Notes under the pieces: model-generated
What the model saw: the letters and a program-made list of their open reading frames with translations, nothing else
Database searches by the model: none
What the model was told of the DNA's origin: nothing
Shown: positions 10,014-19,654 of the stretch, one piece after another
Position numbering within the stretch: the first letter of the stretch is position 1
How the letters are laid out: each line of letters begins with the position of its first letter
DNA from: Pelagibacterium montanilacus
Lineage (GTDB): Bacteria; Pseudomonadota; Alphaproteobacteria; Rhizobiales; Devosiaceae
Direction of reading: 5' to 3'
Assembly (NCBI RefSeq): GCF_003992665.1
Contig: NZ_RZMX01000014.1
Coordinates: forward strand, 306,039 to 370,038
Length of the DNA: 64,000 nt
Translations under genes and position numbers: made by a program

Positions 10014-12143
10014 CGGCGCTATCCGCCACGGTCGGCTCTCGTCCTCTATAGCCCTCGCGATGGTGAAGGTGCCGCGCTCGGGCTCCCATCTGAGGACATG
10101 CACGCCGCCGACCGACAGATCGGTCTGGTCAACCACCTGGGTGGTTTCGCGGCACTGGCTTGGCGCTGGTATGCGCGTGACGACGATATCGGCGACCGCG
10201 CAGTCCTCGTGGAAGGCCATGACGTTTTCAACGAGTGCCAGCGTGAAGCCCTGTCCCGAGACGAAGATGCAGCCGATCGCGTCGCACCGCATCTCTTCTG
10301 GTCTCGCCCCGATCGGCTCCATATAGCGCTCCGACCATATGGTGGGGGCGAATGTGTTCGCCCTGCCCGCGATGAGAGCCAGCCCCGGGGCATGGCGTGC
10401 CGCGAGAGCCTGTGTCCCGTCCGCGATGATGATGTCGGGCCGCGACGCCGTGCCGAATAGCACGATCACCGGCAGCGCCACGATGGTCCCCCAAAGGCGT
10501 ATCCGGCTTCGGAAGAACGCGAGCCATCCGAGCGCGAAAAGCCCGGCAACCAGTGCGACCGGCGTCAGGATCGGGGCCGGATCGAACCCGCCGCTCATGG
10601 ATCGCACGGCGTGCGCGCACCAGAGCACGGCCTCGATGGCCTTGCCCATGATCGCGAGCGGCACCGCCTCCAGTCCGAGCGGCATGAGCAGCATGGCGAT
10701 CAGCGCCATGGGCATCATCACGAAGGTCACGAGCGGCATCGCCATCAGGTTGCCCAGCAGCCCGAAGGGCGCGGTCTGCTGGAAGTGATAGGCGGTGAAC
10801 AGCATGGTCGCTGCACCCGAAATCAGGCTGGTCATAGCTATATCGAAGAACAGACGGATGACGCCATTCCGTGGCGAAAGGCGTTTCTCGCGCGTCCGGC
10901 GCGCCAGCTCAAACGCCGCGATCAGCGCGATGACCGCAGCAAAGGAGAGCTGGAAGCTGGCGCGGAAAATGCTGGCCGGATCCACGGCGATCAGAATCAG
11001 CGCCGCTATGGCAACGTTGCGCATGGTCAGGGCCTGCCGTCCGAGCACGACGGCGGCAAAGACCAGACACAGCATGATTGTGGCCCGGATCGCCGAGACG
11101 CCCATGCCGGAAATCACCAGATACCCCAGCGCCACACCGATCGCACCTGCAGCGGCGATGCGCTTGGCGGGAATGCGCTGTGCCAGCCTGTGGGACACAA
11201 CCAGCCCGTATCGCAGCGCGGCAAAGGCCGTGCCGGCGACAAGGCTCAGGTGCAGCCCCGAAATCGCCAGCACGTGTGCGAGGCCGGCACTGGCCATGAC
11301 GGCCCGGTCTTGTTCATCGAGTCGCGACTGGTCCCCGGTGATCAGGGCCGCAGCGATACCCCCGATCCGGTTGCCCAGCACTTCGACGATGCGTTCGGTG
11401 ATCGTCGTGCGCAGGCGGGCGACCATCGTCTCCCAGCCGCCGGGCGCCCTGGAAAGGAATTGTATCTCGGGGGTGGCAAACAGGGTGCCATAGGCGCCGA
11501 TGCCGTCGAAGTATCCGGCGAACTGGGAATCGAACCCGCCGGGCACGACCGGTCCGGGTATCGGATAGAACCGCATGCGGCCGGTGAACCTGTCGCCCGG
11601 CGCCACATCGAAGCTGCCGCTCACCGCCAGCCGCGCGCGCCGGATGGCCGGGTCGGACCAATCCTCGTGGGCCACGATCTCCGATACGATCCAGCGCTGG
11701 CTGGCGCCGTCATCGAAAATGACCTGGTCGATACGGGCATCGAAGGTGCCGTATCGCGACGACTCCAGCATTCGGGTTCCGCCCAGCGTGCCGTGCAGCG
11801 GCAGGATGGCAAAGCCGATCCAGCCCGCCAGCGCCAAAACGATGATCCTGTGGACGAAGGGCCTCGACAGCGTTGTCAGAAACGCGAGCCCGAGGGCAAC
11901 GAACCCTGCGACATATAGAACCGCATCGGGCTCTGCCGGTGCGATCCGGTAGGCGATGGCGCCCGCGATCGCGGCAAACGGGGTGAGCGCGATCAGGCGG
12001 CGCTGCTCGACCGCATGCACCGTCTCCCGGTGCAAAGCCGCCAATCCGCCGCCTATCGCGGTCCTGATCGTGCCCCTTAGGGGCGCAGACCGGCGCCGCC
12101 AGTCGCTCCCGCTCGCCGCCCCCTCGGTCACATCCACGGCCAC
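10008..12143 (-). CDS. comEC: ComEC/Rec2-family competence membrane protein
   Basis: Inner-membrane channel family that moves single-stranded DNA into the cytoplasm in naturally competent bacteria. The 711-residue protein has N-terminal membrane helices, a soluble DUF4131-like segment ([17 protein letters not shown]) and the Competence domain with [12 protein letters not shown] and [12 protein letters not shown]. The C-terminal part corresponds to the metallo-beta-lactamase region but lacks HxHxDH, so it is not expected to bind metal or act as a nuclease. Whether the organism is competent cannot be told; no other com genes are here. It diverges from gltX. Confidence 0.92.
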   Translation of the reverse strand: MAVDVTEGAASGSDWRRRSAPLRGTIRTAIGGGLAALHRETVHAVEQRRLIALTPFAAIAGAIAYRIAPAEPDAVLYVAGFVALGLAFLTTLSRPFVHRIIVLALAGWIGFAILPLHGTLGGTRMLESSRYGTFDARIDQVIFDDGASQRWIVSEIVAHEDWSDPAIRRARLAVSGSFDVAPGDRFTGRMRFYPIPGPVVPGGFDSQFAGYFDGIGAYGTLFATPEIQFLSRAPGGWETMVARLRTTITERIVEVLGNRIGGIAAALITGDQSRLDEQDRAVMASAGLAHVLAISGLHLSLVAGTAFAALRYGLVVSHRLAQRIPAKRIAAAGAIGVALGYLVISGMGVSAIRATIMLCLVFAAVVLGRQALTMRNVAIAALILIAVDPASIFRASFQLSFAAVIALIAAFELARRTREKRLSPRNGVIRLFFDIAMTSLISGAATMLFTAYHFQQTAPFGLLGNLMAMPLVTFVMMPMALIAMLLMPLGLEAVPLAIMGKAIEAVLWCAHAVRSMSGGFDPAPILTPVALVAGLFALGWLAFFRSRIRLWGTIVALPVIVLFGTASRPDIIIADGTQALAARHAPGLALIAGRANTFAPTIWSERYMEPIGARPEEMRCDAIGCIFVSGQGFTLALVENVMAFHEDCAVADIVVTRIPAPSQCRETTQVVDQTDLSVGGVHVLRWEPERGTFTIARAIEDESRPWRIAPR

Positions 12144-12204
12144 CCTTGCGCTTGAGGATTGCTATGATACACACGGCGCGCACGAATTCCCAAGGTTTCA
12201 GCCG

Positions 12205-13632
12205 ATGTCCCAGCCCGTAGTCACCCGTTTTGCGCCCTCTCCGACAGGCTTCCTCCACATCGGAGGCGCCAGGACCGCTCTGTTTAACTGGGCGTATGCG
12301 CGCAAGACCGGCGGCAAGATGCTGCTGCGCATCGAGGATACCGACCGCGAACGCTCCACCCAGCCCGCAGTGGCCGCCATTCTTGACGGTCTGAGCTGGC
12401 TCGGGCTCGACTGGGACGGCGAGCCGATCTCCCAGTTCTCGCGCGCCGATCGCCATGCCGAGGTGGCCCGCCAGCTTCTGGACCAGGGCAAGGCCTACAA
12501 TTGCTACTGCAGTTCCGAAGAACTCACGCGGATGCGCGAGGAAGCGCGCGCCGAGGGGCGACCGCCCCGCTATGATGGCCGCTGGCGCGACCGCCCTGCG
12601 TCGGACGCCCCCGCAGGCGTCAGCCCGGTCGTGCGCATCAAGGCGCCGCGCGAGGGTGATATCGTCGTGCACGATCACGTGCAGGGCGAAGTGGTGTTCA
12701 AGGCCGAGAACCTCGACGATTTCATCATCCTGCGCTCGGATGGCACGCCCACATACATGCACGCCGTCGTCGTCGATGATCACGACATGGGCGTGACCCA
12801 CATCATCCGTGGCGATGATCATCTCACCAACGCCGCCCGGCAGATCGTGATCTACCAGGCCATGGGCTGGACGGTGCCGGAGATGACCCACATCCCGCTG
12901 ATCCATGGCCCGGACGGCGCAAAGCTCTCAAAGCGCCACGGCGCGATGGGCGTGGAATCCTATAGGCAGATGGGCTACCTCCCCGAAGCGCTGCGCAATT
13001 ATCTCGCGCGGCTGGGCTGGGCGCACGGGGACGACGAGATATTTTCCACTGAACAGATGGTCGAGTGGTTCTCGCTCGAGGCGCTCAACAAGGGCGCTTC
13101 GCGGTTCGATTTCGTCAAGCTGGGCAATCTCAACGGCAACTACATCCGCGCCGCAGAGCCTGCCCGCCTCTATGATGTCATGGTCGATACCGCGTCGGAA
13201 GTCGGCCGGAACTCGGACTATCTGGGGCTGGTCAACTCCAGGGACACGGTCCTTGCGGCCCTCCCCGACCTGCAGCCGCGCGCCAAGACGGTGCTCGAGC
13301 TCATCGACCTGGCGCAGTTTATCTATGACCAGCGCCCGCTGGCCATGGACGAAAAGGCGGCCGCCCTGCTCACTCCCGAAACCCGCGAGCATCTTGCCGC
13401 CCTGCGCACGATCTTCGGGGCGATGGAGGACTGGAGCGTTGAGGCGCTGGACGGCGCGGCGCGGTCCTATGCGGCCGAGAACGATCTGAAACTGGGCAAG
13501 ATCGCGCAGCCCCTTCGCGCCGCGCTCACCGGGCGCACCGTGTCGCCGGGGGTGTTCGAGGTCATGGTGCTGATCGGGCGCGAAGAAGCTATGGCCCGCC
13601 TCGATGACCAGGTGGCCCTCGCCCGGCAATAG
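12205..13632 (+). CDS. gltX: Glutamyl-tRNA synthetase
   Basis: Charges tRNA-Glu. Class I synthetase of 475 residues starting at [15 protein letters not shown], with the HIGH-type motif HIGG and the KMSKS-type KLSKRHG. Alphaproteobacteria often encode two GluRS forms, one of which misacylates tRNA-Gln for the amidotransferase route; which form this is cannot be decided from this window. The gap to divergent comEC is only 61 bp and must contain both promoters. Confidence 0.97.
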   Translation: MSQPVVTRFAPSPTGFLHIGGARTALFNWAYARKTGGKMLLRIEDTDRERSTQPAVAAILDGLSWLGLDWDGEPISQFSRADRHAEVARQLLDQGKAYNCYCSSEELTRMREEARAEGRPPRYDGRWRDRPASDAPAGVSPVVRIKAPREGDIVVHDHVQGEVVFKAENLDDFIILRSDGTPTYMHAVVVDDHDMGVTHIIRGDDHLTNAARQIVIYQAMGWTVPEMTHIPLIHGPDGAKLSKRHGAMGVESYRQMGYLPEALRNYLARLGWAHGDDEIFSTEQMVEWFSLEALNKGASRFDFVKLGNLNGNYIRAAEPARLYDVMVDTASEVGRNSDYLGLVNSRDTVLAALPDLQPRAKTVLELIDLAQFIYDQRPLAMDEKAAALLTPETREHLAALRTIFGAMEDWSVEALDGAARSYAAENDLKLGKIAQPLRAALTGRTVSPGVFEVMVLIGREEAMARLDDQVALARQ

Positions 13633-13790
13633 TTCTTTGGTCTTGCCCTATACGTCAACTTCTATGACTTTGTTGCATGCCGGTGTTAAATCGGATACCG
13701 AAAGGCAGCATTTCTAGAAGGCAATGATACGGGCCGGGGCAGCCGCTTTTCGCGGGTGAGCATGCCGGTCCCGGTGTCCGGGAGGCAGCC

Positions 13791-15080
13791 ATGAGCGACA
13801 AGACAGCCAAACTCACGATCGGTGATGACAGCTACGAATTTCCGGTGCTTTCGGGCACTGTCGGTCCCGACGTGATCGACATCCGGTCCCTTTACGGACA
13901 GACGGGCCTGTTCACCTACGATCCCGGCTTCACCTCCACGGCGGCCTGCGATAGCGCCATCACCTATATCGACGGCGACAAGGGCGAGTTGCTCTATCGC
14001 GGATACCCGATCGACCAGCTTGCCGGCCAGAGTTCCTATCTCGAAGTCTGCTACCTGCTGCTTTATGGGGAGCTTCCGACGGCGTCCGAGCTTGCCGACT
14101 TTTCCACGCGCGTGACCCGTCACACCATGGTGCACGAGCAGATGCACTATTTCTTCCGGGGCTTCAGGCGCGACGCGCACCCCATGGCGATCATGACCGG
14201 CGTAATGGGGGCCATGGCTGCCTTCTACCACGACTCCACCGATATCTCAGATCCGGTGCAGCGCGAGATCGCATCGATCAGGATGATCGCCAAGACCCCG
14301 ACCATCGCCGCAATGGCCTACAAATACTCGGTCGGCCAGCCTTTCGTTTATCCGCGCAATGATCTCGATTACGCGGCCAACTTCCTGCACATGTGCTTTG
14401 CGGTGCCGGCAGAGGATTACAAGGTCGATCCCGTGGTGGCCAAGGCCATGGATCGCATTTTCACCCTGCACGCCGATCACGAGCAGAACGCCTCGACCTC
14501 CACGGTGCGCCTGTCCGGGTCCTCCGACGCAAATCCTTTCGCCTGCATCGCAGCCGGCGTGGCGTGCCTTTGGGGCCCTGCACACGGTGGCGCGAACGAA
14601 GCGGCGCTGAACATGCTGCGCCAGATCGGCTCGGTCGACCGGATCCCCGAGTTCATCGCGCGCGCCAAGGACAAGAACGACCCCTTCCGCCTCATGGGCT
14701 TCGGCCATCGGGTGTACAAGAACTACGATCCGCGCGCTGCGGTCATGCAGGAATCGGCCCGCGAGGTGCTTGATCTGCTTGGCGTGGAGAACAACCCCAC
14801 CCTGCAGGTCGCTCAGGAACTCGAGAAGATCGCGCTGAGCGACGAATATTTCGTGGAGCGCAAGCTCTACCCGAATGTGGATTTCTATTCGGGCATCATT
14901 CTGGACGCGGTCGGTTTCCCCACCTCCATGTTCACCGCCATCTTCGCGCTGTCGCGCACGGTCGGCTGGATCGCGCAGTGGAAGGAAATGATCGGCGATC
15001 CGCAAAAGAAGATCGGTCGCCCGCGTCAGCTCTATAACGGCGCGCAGGCACGCGACTACGTCGGCATCGACCAGCGCTAG
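13791..15080 (+). CDS. gltA: Citrate synthase (type II)
   Basis: Condenses acetyl-CoA and oxaloacetate, the entry to the TCA cycle. The 429-residue length and N-terminal beta-domain with [18 protein letters not shown] mark the hexameric Gram-negative type, which is usually NADH-sensitive. Catalytic histidines are in [11 protein letters not shown] and [14 protein letters not shown], and the catalytic Asp is in YPNVDFYSG. It converges on lpxB; its stop codon TAG lies in the edge of repeat copy B. Confidence 0.98.
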   Translation: MSDKTAKLTIGDDSYEFPVLSGTVGPDVIDIRSLYGQTGLFTYDPGFTSTAACDSAITYIDGDKGELLYRGYPIDQLAGQSSYLEVCYLLLYGELPTASELADFSTRVTRHTMVHEQMHYFFRGFRRDAHPMAIMTGVMGAMAAFYHDSTDISDPVQREIASIRMIAKTPTIAAMAYKYSVGQPFVYPRNDLDYAANFLHMCFAVPAEDYKVDPVVAKAMDRIFTLHADHEQNASTSTVRLSGSSDANPFACIAAGVACLWGPAHGGANEAALNMLRQIGSVDRIPEFIARAKDKNDPFRLMGFGHRVYKNYDPRAAVMQESAREVLDLLGVENNPTLQVAQELEKIALSDEYFVERKLYPNVDFYSGIILDAVGFPTSMFTAIFALSRTVGWIAQWKEMIGDPQKKIGRPRQLYNGAQARDYVGIDQR

Positions 15081-15183
15081 CGCATATCCTGTTCTGATTG
15101 AATCAGAACAAGAACTCTAAGTCTTTGATTTGTCGCGTTTCCGAACCGAAAAAGTCTTTCCACTTTTTCTGGAATCGCCCTAA
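15075..15183. repeat. Dispersed ~105-bp intergenic repeat, copy B
   Basis: Close to copy A throughout, including the TTGATTTGTCGCGTTTCCGA core and the ATTGAATCAGAACA palindrome arm. It fills the whole gap between convergent gltA and lpxB. Its left edge carries the gltA stop (15078-15080) and its right edge the lpxB stop (15180-15182). Confidence 0.85.
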
Positions 15184-16301
15184 TCGCCAGCGCGCGCCAA
15201 CACGCGATCGGCGGCACGATGCAGGGGCGCCTCGGGCGCCCCTTTTTCCATCTGCTCGCGGATTTCGGCAAACCCCTGCACCTGAGCCCGCAGCGCTTCG
15301 GGGTCTTCGACCAGCGCCGTGAGTGCATCGCCCAGAACGTCTGCATCGCCCTCGCCCACAAACAGGTGTTCGGGAACCAGATTCCGCTGGGCTATGATAT
15401 TGGGCAGTCCCACATAGCGGGTGGTCGCGGTCTCGAAGTGCTTCGCCTGGGCGGGTTCGGCCACGTAGGTGATGAGGTGTGGAACGCCGGCGACCGCCAG
15501 TTCGAGGGTCGCCGTCCCACTCACGCAGACCGCCGCGAGCGCCTCAGCCATGGCGGACCGTCGGGCCAGTTCCCCGGAAATGGCACGCACGGAAACAGGC
15601 CAGCCAGCAAGTTCTTCTTCGATCCGCTTCAGGTTCTGCCGGGTTGTGGGCACGATGAACTCGGACACCTGAGCGTGGTCCGCCAGCCGGATCGCCAGAG
15701 TGCGCATCATGGGCAGGTGGCGTCGCAACTCGCCGCTGCGGCTGCCGGGCAGGAGCAACAAGGGCCCGCGTTCGGCCGTACCGGTCCGCATGGGAAAGCG
15801 CGCAAGCGCGGGATGGCCGACATAAGTCGTGGGCGGGCCGTCGAGCTGGAGCATGGCTGCGGGCTCGAAGGGCAGAACGCTGAGCACTTCATCGTAAAGC
15901 GGGTTGATCGCCTTGGCCCGCTCGGGCTTCCAGGCCCAAACCGATGGCGCGACATAGAGCAGAATCGGCCTGTCATAGCCGAGCGCCCGCAGGCCCTTGG
16001 CCACCACCTGGGAGAAGACCTGGGAATCGATCAGCACCGTGACGTCCGGTCGCGTGCGGCGCACGGTGCGGATGATATCGAGCGCGCGCCAGAGAAGCCG
16101 CGGCAGGCGGACGATCACGTCCGCATAGCCCATGACCGAAAGCTGGTGCATGGGGAAAATCGGATCGAGCCCATGCTCGATCATCGCCTCCCCGCCAACT
16201 CCCACGATCGAAACGCCGTCATGGGCCTGCAGATCGGCCATAAGACTCGCGCCGATCCGGTCGCCCGAAGCCTCGCCGGCGAGGATGAAAATGCGGGTCA
16301 C
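15180..16301 (-). CDS. lpxB: Lipid-A-disaccharide synthase
   Basis: Glycosyltransferase that joins UDP-diacylglucosamine and lipid X to form the lipid A disaccharide at the inner membrane. The 373-residue protein opens with the GT19 signature FILAGEASGDRIGASLM, then GVGGEAMIEHG; it also has YVAPSVWAWKPERAK and LLLPGSRSGELRRHLP. It lies 5 nt after lpxI, last gene of the lipid A cluster. Confidence 0.97.
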   Translation of the reverse strand: MTRIFILAGEASGDRIGASLMADLQAHDGVSIVGVGGEAMIEHGLDPIFPMHQLSVMGYADVIVRLPRLLWRALDIIRTVRRTRPDVTVLIDSQVFSQVVAKGLRALGYDRPILLYVAPSVWAWKPERAKAINPLYDEVLSVLPFEPAAMLQLDGPPTTYVGHPALARFPMRTGTAERGPLLLLPGSRSGELRRHLPMMRTLAIRLADHAQVSEFIVPTTRQNLKRIEEELAGWPVSVRAISGELARRSAMAEALAAVCVSGTATLELAVAGVPHLITYVAEPAQAKHFETATTRYVGLPNIIAQRNLVPEHLFVGEGDADVLGDALTALVEDPEALRAQVQGFAEIREQMEKGAPEAPLHRAADRVLARAGD

Positions 16302-16306
16302 GAGGA

Positions 16307-17146
16307 TCAGGACCCAGCCGCAGGGCTGTCCGCGAGCCCCACCAAAGCGATTCCCGCCTTATCGGCGGCGGCAATGGTCGCATCGCGGTCGATCAGCAGC
16401 GTGCGGCCGGCTTCGATCACGATTCCCGATATCCCGGCTTCGATCGCTCCGGAAATCGTGTGGGGACCGATGGCCGGCAAGTCCACATGCAGGGGCTGTC
16501 CGGGCTTGGACGTCTTGGCGAGCACGAGGGATGCCTTGCCGTCTGCGACAAGTCCCCGGATCCGGAACTGCGCGCAGCGCTCGAGCAGCGCATCGGTGCC
16601 TGCGATGTCCTCGGTGGCGATCACTCTGCCCCCGGAAACCACCAATGCCTGCCCCAGATCGAGATCGCCGGCCCGGCGTGCCGTGACGAATGCGAACGCC
16701 ATGGTGCGCTCAAGATCGGCTGTCGGGTTCGCTGCTCCGATCGTTCCATGCGGCGCGAGCAGTCCGGCCACGATCTCATGGACCCCGATAAAGGGAATGC
16801 CCAACATCTTTAGGAGGTTGGCCCCCAGCTGGGAAAGCCTGGAGTCGCCCTTGTTCCCGGAATCCTTGCCGTCGGCCGCGAAATCCGAGAGGGTCTCGCG
16901 CTGGTGGTCGGACATGTGCATGCCGCCAACGGCGCAGACATGGGTCGCCCCGAAACCCTTGATGGCGCGCAGCACCTGGTCGGGCCGCGAAATCCTGATC
17001 GGAAACGGCGTGTAGCGTTCGAGATCGTCCCTGGGGTGCAGGCAAAGCACCTTCACCGCCCAGCCCGCCTCCAATGCGGCCTCGATGGCCAGCGGCGGCA
17101 GAGCGCCAGATCCTACGACCAGCGCCAGCCGGCCCGGGGCGGTCAT
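16307..17146 (-). CDS. lpxI: UDP-2,3-diacylglucosamine pyrophosphatase LpxI
   Basis: Hydrolyses UDP-2,3-diacylglucosamine to lipid X; LpxI replaces LpxH in alphaproteobacteria. The protein is 279 residues when started at [14 protein letters not shown], whose ATG overlaps the lpxA stop as ATGA; an 11-codon longer reading is less likely. Visible family segments include LVVGSGALPPLAIEAALEAG and the C-terminal IEAGRTLLIDRD. Confidence 0.95.
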   Translation of the reverse strand: MTAPGRLALVVGSGALPPLAIEAALEAGWAVKVLCLHPRDDLERYTPFPIRISRPDQVLRAIKGFGATHVCAVGGMHMSDHQRETLSDFAADGKDSGNKGDSRLSQLGANLLKMLGIPFIGVHEIVAGLLAPHGTIGAANPTADLERTMAFAFVTARRAGDLDLGQALVVSGGRVIATEDIAGTDALLERCAQFRIRGLVADGKASLVLAKTSKPGQPLHVDLPAIGPHTISGAIEAGISGIVIEAGRTLLIDRDATIAAADKAGIALVGLADSPAAGS

Positions 17147-17952
17147 TGCTCCGCCCCGGCTCCGTTGCGGGGCATGCACAACGAGCGTTCGGAGGGCTTG
17201 CGGATGAAGTTGATGACCTCTTCGACCAGCGTCTGGCCGGTGAAGATCTCGGCGGCATCCTCGATCCGTTCGCGCAGCGTGCCTTCATTTGAAAAGATCA
17301 TGCGATAGGCGGCCCGCAGCGCGTGGATCGACTCACGGTCGAACCTGGCACGCTTGAGGCCAACGAGGTTCAGCCCGCCGAGATAGGCCCTGTTGCCGAG
17401 GACGGACCCGTAAGGGATCACGTCGTTGTCAACGAAGGTCATAGCGCCAATAAAGGCGTGGGCGCCGATGCGAACGAACTGATGGACGCCACAGAGGCCG
17501 CCGAAGCGGACGTAATCGTCCACCACGCAATGGCCGGCGAGGCTCGCCTGGTTGGCCATCACCACATTGTTGCCGACCAGGCAGTCATGGGCGATGTGTA
17601 CGCCCACCATCAACAGGCAGCGGTTTCCGACCACGGTCTGCATGCCGCCGCCTGCGGTGCCCGGATTGATCGTCACGTACTCGCGCAGCACGCAATCGTC
17701 CCCGACCGTGACCGTGCTCGGCTCGCCTTCGTATTTCAGGTCCTGGGGCGGATGCCCGATCGAGGAAAACGGGTAGATCTTGGTACGCGCACCAATTCGG
17801 GTGCGGCCATCGATCGATACATGCGAGATGAGCGTGACCCCTTCCCCCAATTCGACCGAGTCGCCGACCATGGAATACGGGCCAATGGTGACGTTGTCGC
17901 CGAGCTTGGCGTCGGGCGAAACGATCGCCGTGGGATGAATCGTCGTGGTCAC
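17143..17952 (-). CDS. lpxA: UDP-N-acetylglucosamine O-acyltransferase
   Basis: First acylation of lipid A synthesis, from hydroxyacyl-ACP. The 269-residue protein is a left-handed beta helix of hexapeptide repeats starting at [20 protein letters not shown], with the active-site histidine in the [14 protein letters not shown] region. The C-terminal helical domain contains [12 protein letters not shown]. It overlaps fabZ and lpxI by four bases each. Confidence 0.98.
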   Translation of the reverse strand: MTTTIHPTAIVSPDAKLGDNVTIGPYSMVGDSVELGEGVTLISHVSIDGRTRIGARTKIYPFSSIGHPPQDLKYEGEPSTVTVGDDCVLREYVTINPGTAGGGMQTVVGNRCLLMVGVHIAHDCLVGNNVVMANQASLAGHCVVDDYVRFGGLCGVHQFVRIGAHAFIGAMTFVDNDVIPYGSVLGNRAYLGGLNLVGLKRARFDRESIHALRAAYRMIFSNEGTLRERIEDAAEIFTGQTLVEEVINFIRKPSERSLCMPRNGAGAEQ

Positions 17953-18437
17953 GAGGCTTCCTTGACGATCATTGCACCGATTTCCGCTTCCGCAACCACC
18001 ACCCCATCAACGATCGCACGCGCCTGATAGCGCCCCACGGTCTTGCGGCGGTGAATTTTCTTGATGTGGTACTCGAGCCGATCCCCAGGCTTGGCGGGCT
18101 TGCGGAACTTCACATTGTCGATGGTGAGCAGGTAGACGATATGCTTTTCGCCGGACTTGTTTTCCAGGTTGATCACGATCGCGCCGGCCGTCTGGGCCAT
18201 GCCTTCGATGATGAGCACGCCCGGGAAAATCGGTTCGCCAGGAAAGTGGCCGAGAAACTGGGGCTCGTTATAGGTCACATTCTTGATGCCGATGGCCGAA
18301 TCGTCCCCGTCGATCTCGATGATCTTGTCGATCATCAGAAACGGATACCGATGCGGCAGCGCGGCGAGAACCCGGTCGATCTCCATGGTGGATAGCTGCT
18401 TGGCGTCAGGCGCCGGTTGGTGATCGACGGTCGTCAC
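17949..18437 (-). CDS. fabZ: 3-hydroxyacyl-ACP dehydratase FabZ
   Basis: Dehydrates 3-hydroxyacyl-ACP in fatty acid elongation, competing with LpxA/LpxD for substrate. Hot-dog fold with catalytic His in [12 protein letters not shown] and Glu in [16 protein letters not shown] start it at the GTG that overlaps the lpxD stop (GTGA), giving 162 residues. An internal ATG at 18386 ([12 protein letters not shown]) would give 145 and cannot be excluded. Confidence 0.95.
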   Translation of the reverse strand: MTTVDHQPAPDAKQLSTMEIDRVLAALPHRYPFLMIDKIIEIDGDDSAIGIKNVTYNEPQFLGHFPGEPIFPGVLIIEGMAQTAGAIVINLENKSGEKHIVYLLTIDNVKFRKPAKPGDRLEYHIKKIHRRKTVGRYQARAIVDGVVVAEAEIGAMIVKEAS

Positions 18438-19456
18438 TTCCTGTCCCCTTTTGTCATTCGGCGGATCATTGCTATCTCCCGCTTCCACATCCTTACATCC
18501 TGGGCCGGCGCACCGGCAATATTGGAGCCGGCCGGAAAGCTGTGGGAAACGCCGCTGCGCGCCAGAACCAGCGAACCGGCGCCGATGGTCAGATGGCCGG
18601 CCGTGCCAGCCCCTCCGCCCATCACTACGCCGTCCTGGAGGGTCGTCGAGCCGGAGAGACCGCACATGCCCGAGATCACGCAGTTGCGGCCGATCCTGCA
18701 ATTGTGGCCAATCTGGACGAGGTTGTCGATCTTGGTGCCCTGCCCGATCACAGTATCATCGAGGGTGCCGCGATCGATCGTGGTGTTTGCGCCGATCTCC
18801 ACATCGTCCTGGATGATGACGCGCCCGAGTTGCGGAATCTTCTTGTGGCGGTCGGGCCCGAGCCGAAATCCGAAGCCTTCGGCCCCGAGCACCACGCCCG
18901 GCTGCAGCACCACACCATCACCGAGATAGCTGCATTCGATGGTCACTCCCGGCCCGATCACGCAGTTGCGTCCGATACAGACGCCCGACCCAATCACCGT
19001 ATTGGCGCCAATCACCGTATTGGCGCCGATCTCGACATTGCTGCCGATAACGACGCCTGGGTTGAGGACGACGCCCTCCTCGAGCCGTGGCGCCTGCGCG
19101 TCCACCAGACCCGCGACGACCCGCCTCGTGTCATCGGGATAGAGCACCGCAAGGAAATCGATGAAAACCCCGTAGGCATCCTCGCTCACGATCGCGCGCG
19201 TATGGCGGGGAACCGCTTCCAGCAGTGCTTCGGGGACGATCACCACACCGGCAGCCGTTGAGGCCAACTCGTCGGCATAATCCTTGCTCGCCGCGAACGA
19301 CAGCGAGCCCGGGCCTGCCGCCTCAAGGCCGCTGGCGCCTTCAATGGGCATCCGGCCCGCCTCTTCGGAAGGCACGATTTTTCCATGCCCGGCCGCACGC
19401 GCCAGTTCGGCAAGCGATATGGGGCCGGTGCAGTGATGGAACCGGGAATCAACCAT
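18434..19456 (-). CDS. lpxD: UDP-3-O-acylglucosamine N-acyltransferase
   Basis: Third step of lipid A synthesis. The 340-residue protein has an N-terminal uridine-binding domain ([13 protein letters not shown]) followed by hexapeptide repeats ([17 protein letters not shown]) and the catalytic-histidine segment RHKKIPQLG. The start is the ATG at 19456; a GTG one codon upstream is the alternative. A strong terminator separates it from bamA, so it needs its own promoter in the 130 bp upstream. Confidence 0.97.
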   Translation of the reverse strand: MVDSRFHHCTGPISLAELARAAGHGKIVPSEEAGRMPIEGASGLEAAGPGSLSFAASKDYADELASTAAGVVIVPEALLEAVPRHTRAIVSEDAYGVFIDFLAVLYPDDTRRVVAGLVDAQAPRLEEGVVLNPGVVIGSNVEIGANTVIGANTVIGSGVCIGRNCVIGPGVTIECSYLGDGVVLQPGVVLGAEGFGFRLGPDRHKKIPQLGRVIIQDDVEIGANTTIDRGTLDDTVIGQGTKIDNLVQIGHNCRIGRNCVISGMCGLSGSTTLQDGVVMGGGAGTAGHLTIGAGSLVLARSGVSHSFPAGSNIAGAPAQDVRMWKREIAMIRRMTKGDRK

Positions 19457-19589
19457 CACGCGCGGCCCTGCACGTCAATCGCATCGCGATGGAAGGGGAT
19501 ATACCCGAGAGGCTGTGTGGCTGGAAAATACGTCATGTCATGGAGGAGCGGAACCGAATCAAACATCACCTAGCCTCCCCCAGAGGGCC

Positions 19590-19629
19590 AAAACAAACAA
19601 GCCGCGGAGCCTTTAGCACCGCGGCTTGT
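19590..19629 (-). terminator. Rho-independent terminator after bamA
   Basis: On the minus strand CAAGCCGCGG and CCGCGGCTTG form a perfect 10-bp stem with an 11-nt loop, followed by TTTGTTTT. It sits about 25 nt after the bamA stop and before lpxD. Confidence 0.9.
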
Positions 19630-19654
19630 CGAATGTCTATGCAGATGACCGGCT

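Noticed and set aside
10611..11918. 435-codon plus-strand frame within comEC
   Set aside because: Antisense frame with His/Arg/Gln-rich translation; comEC on the other strand accounts for the sequence.
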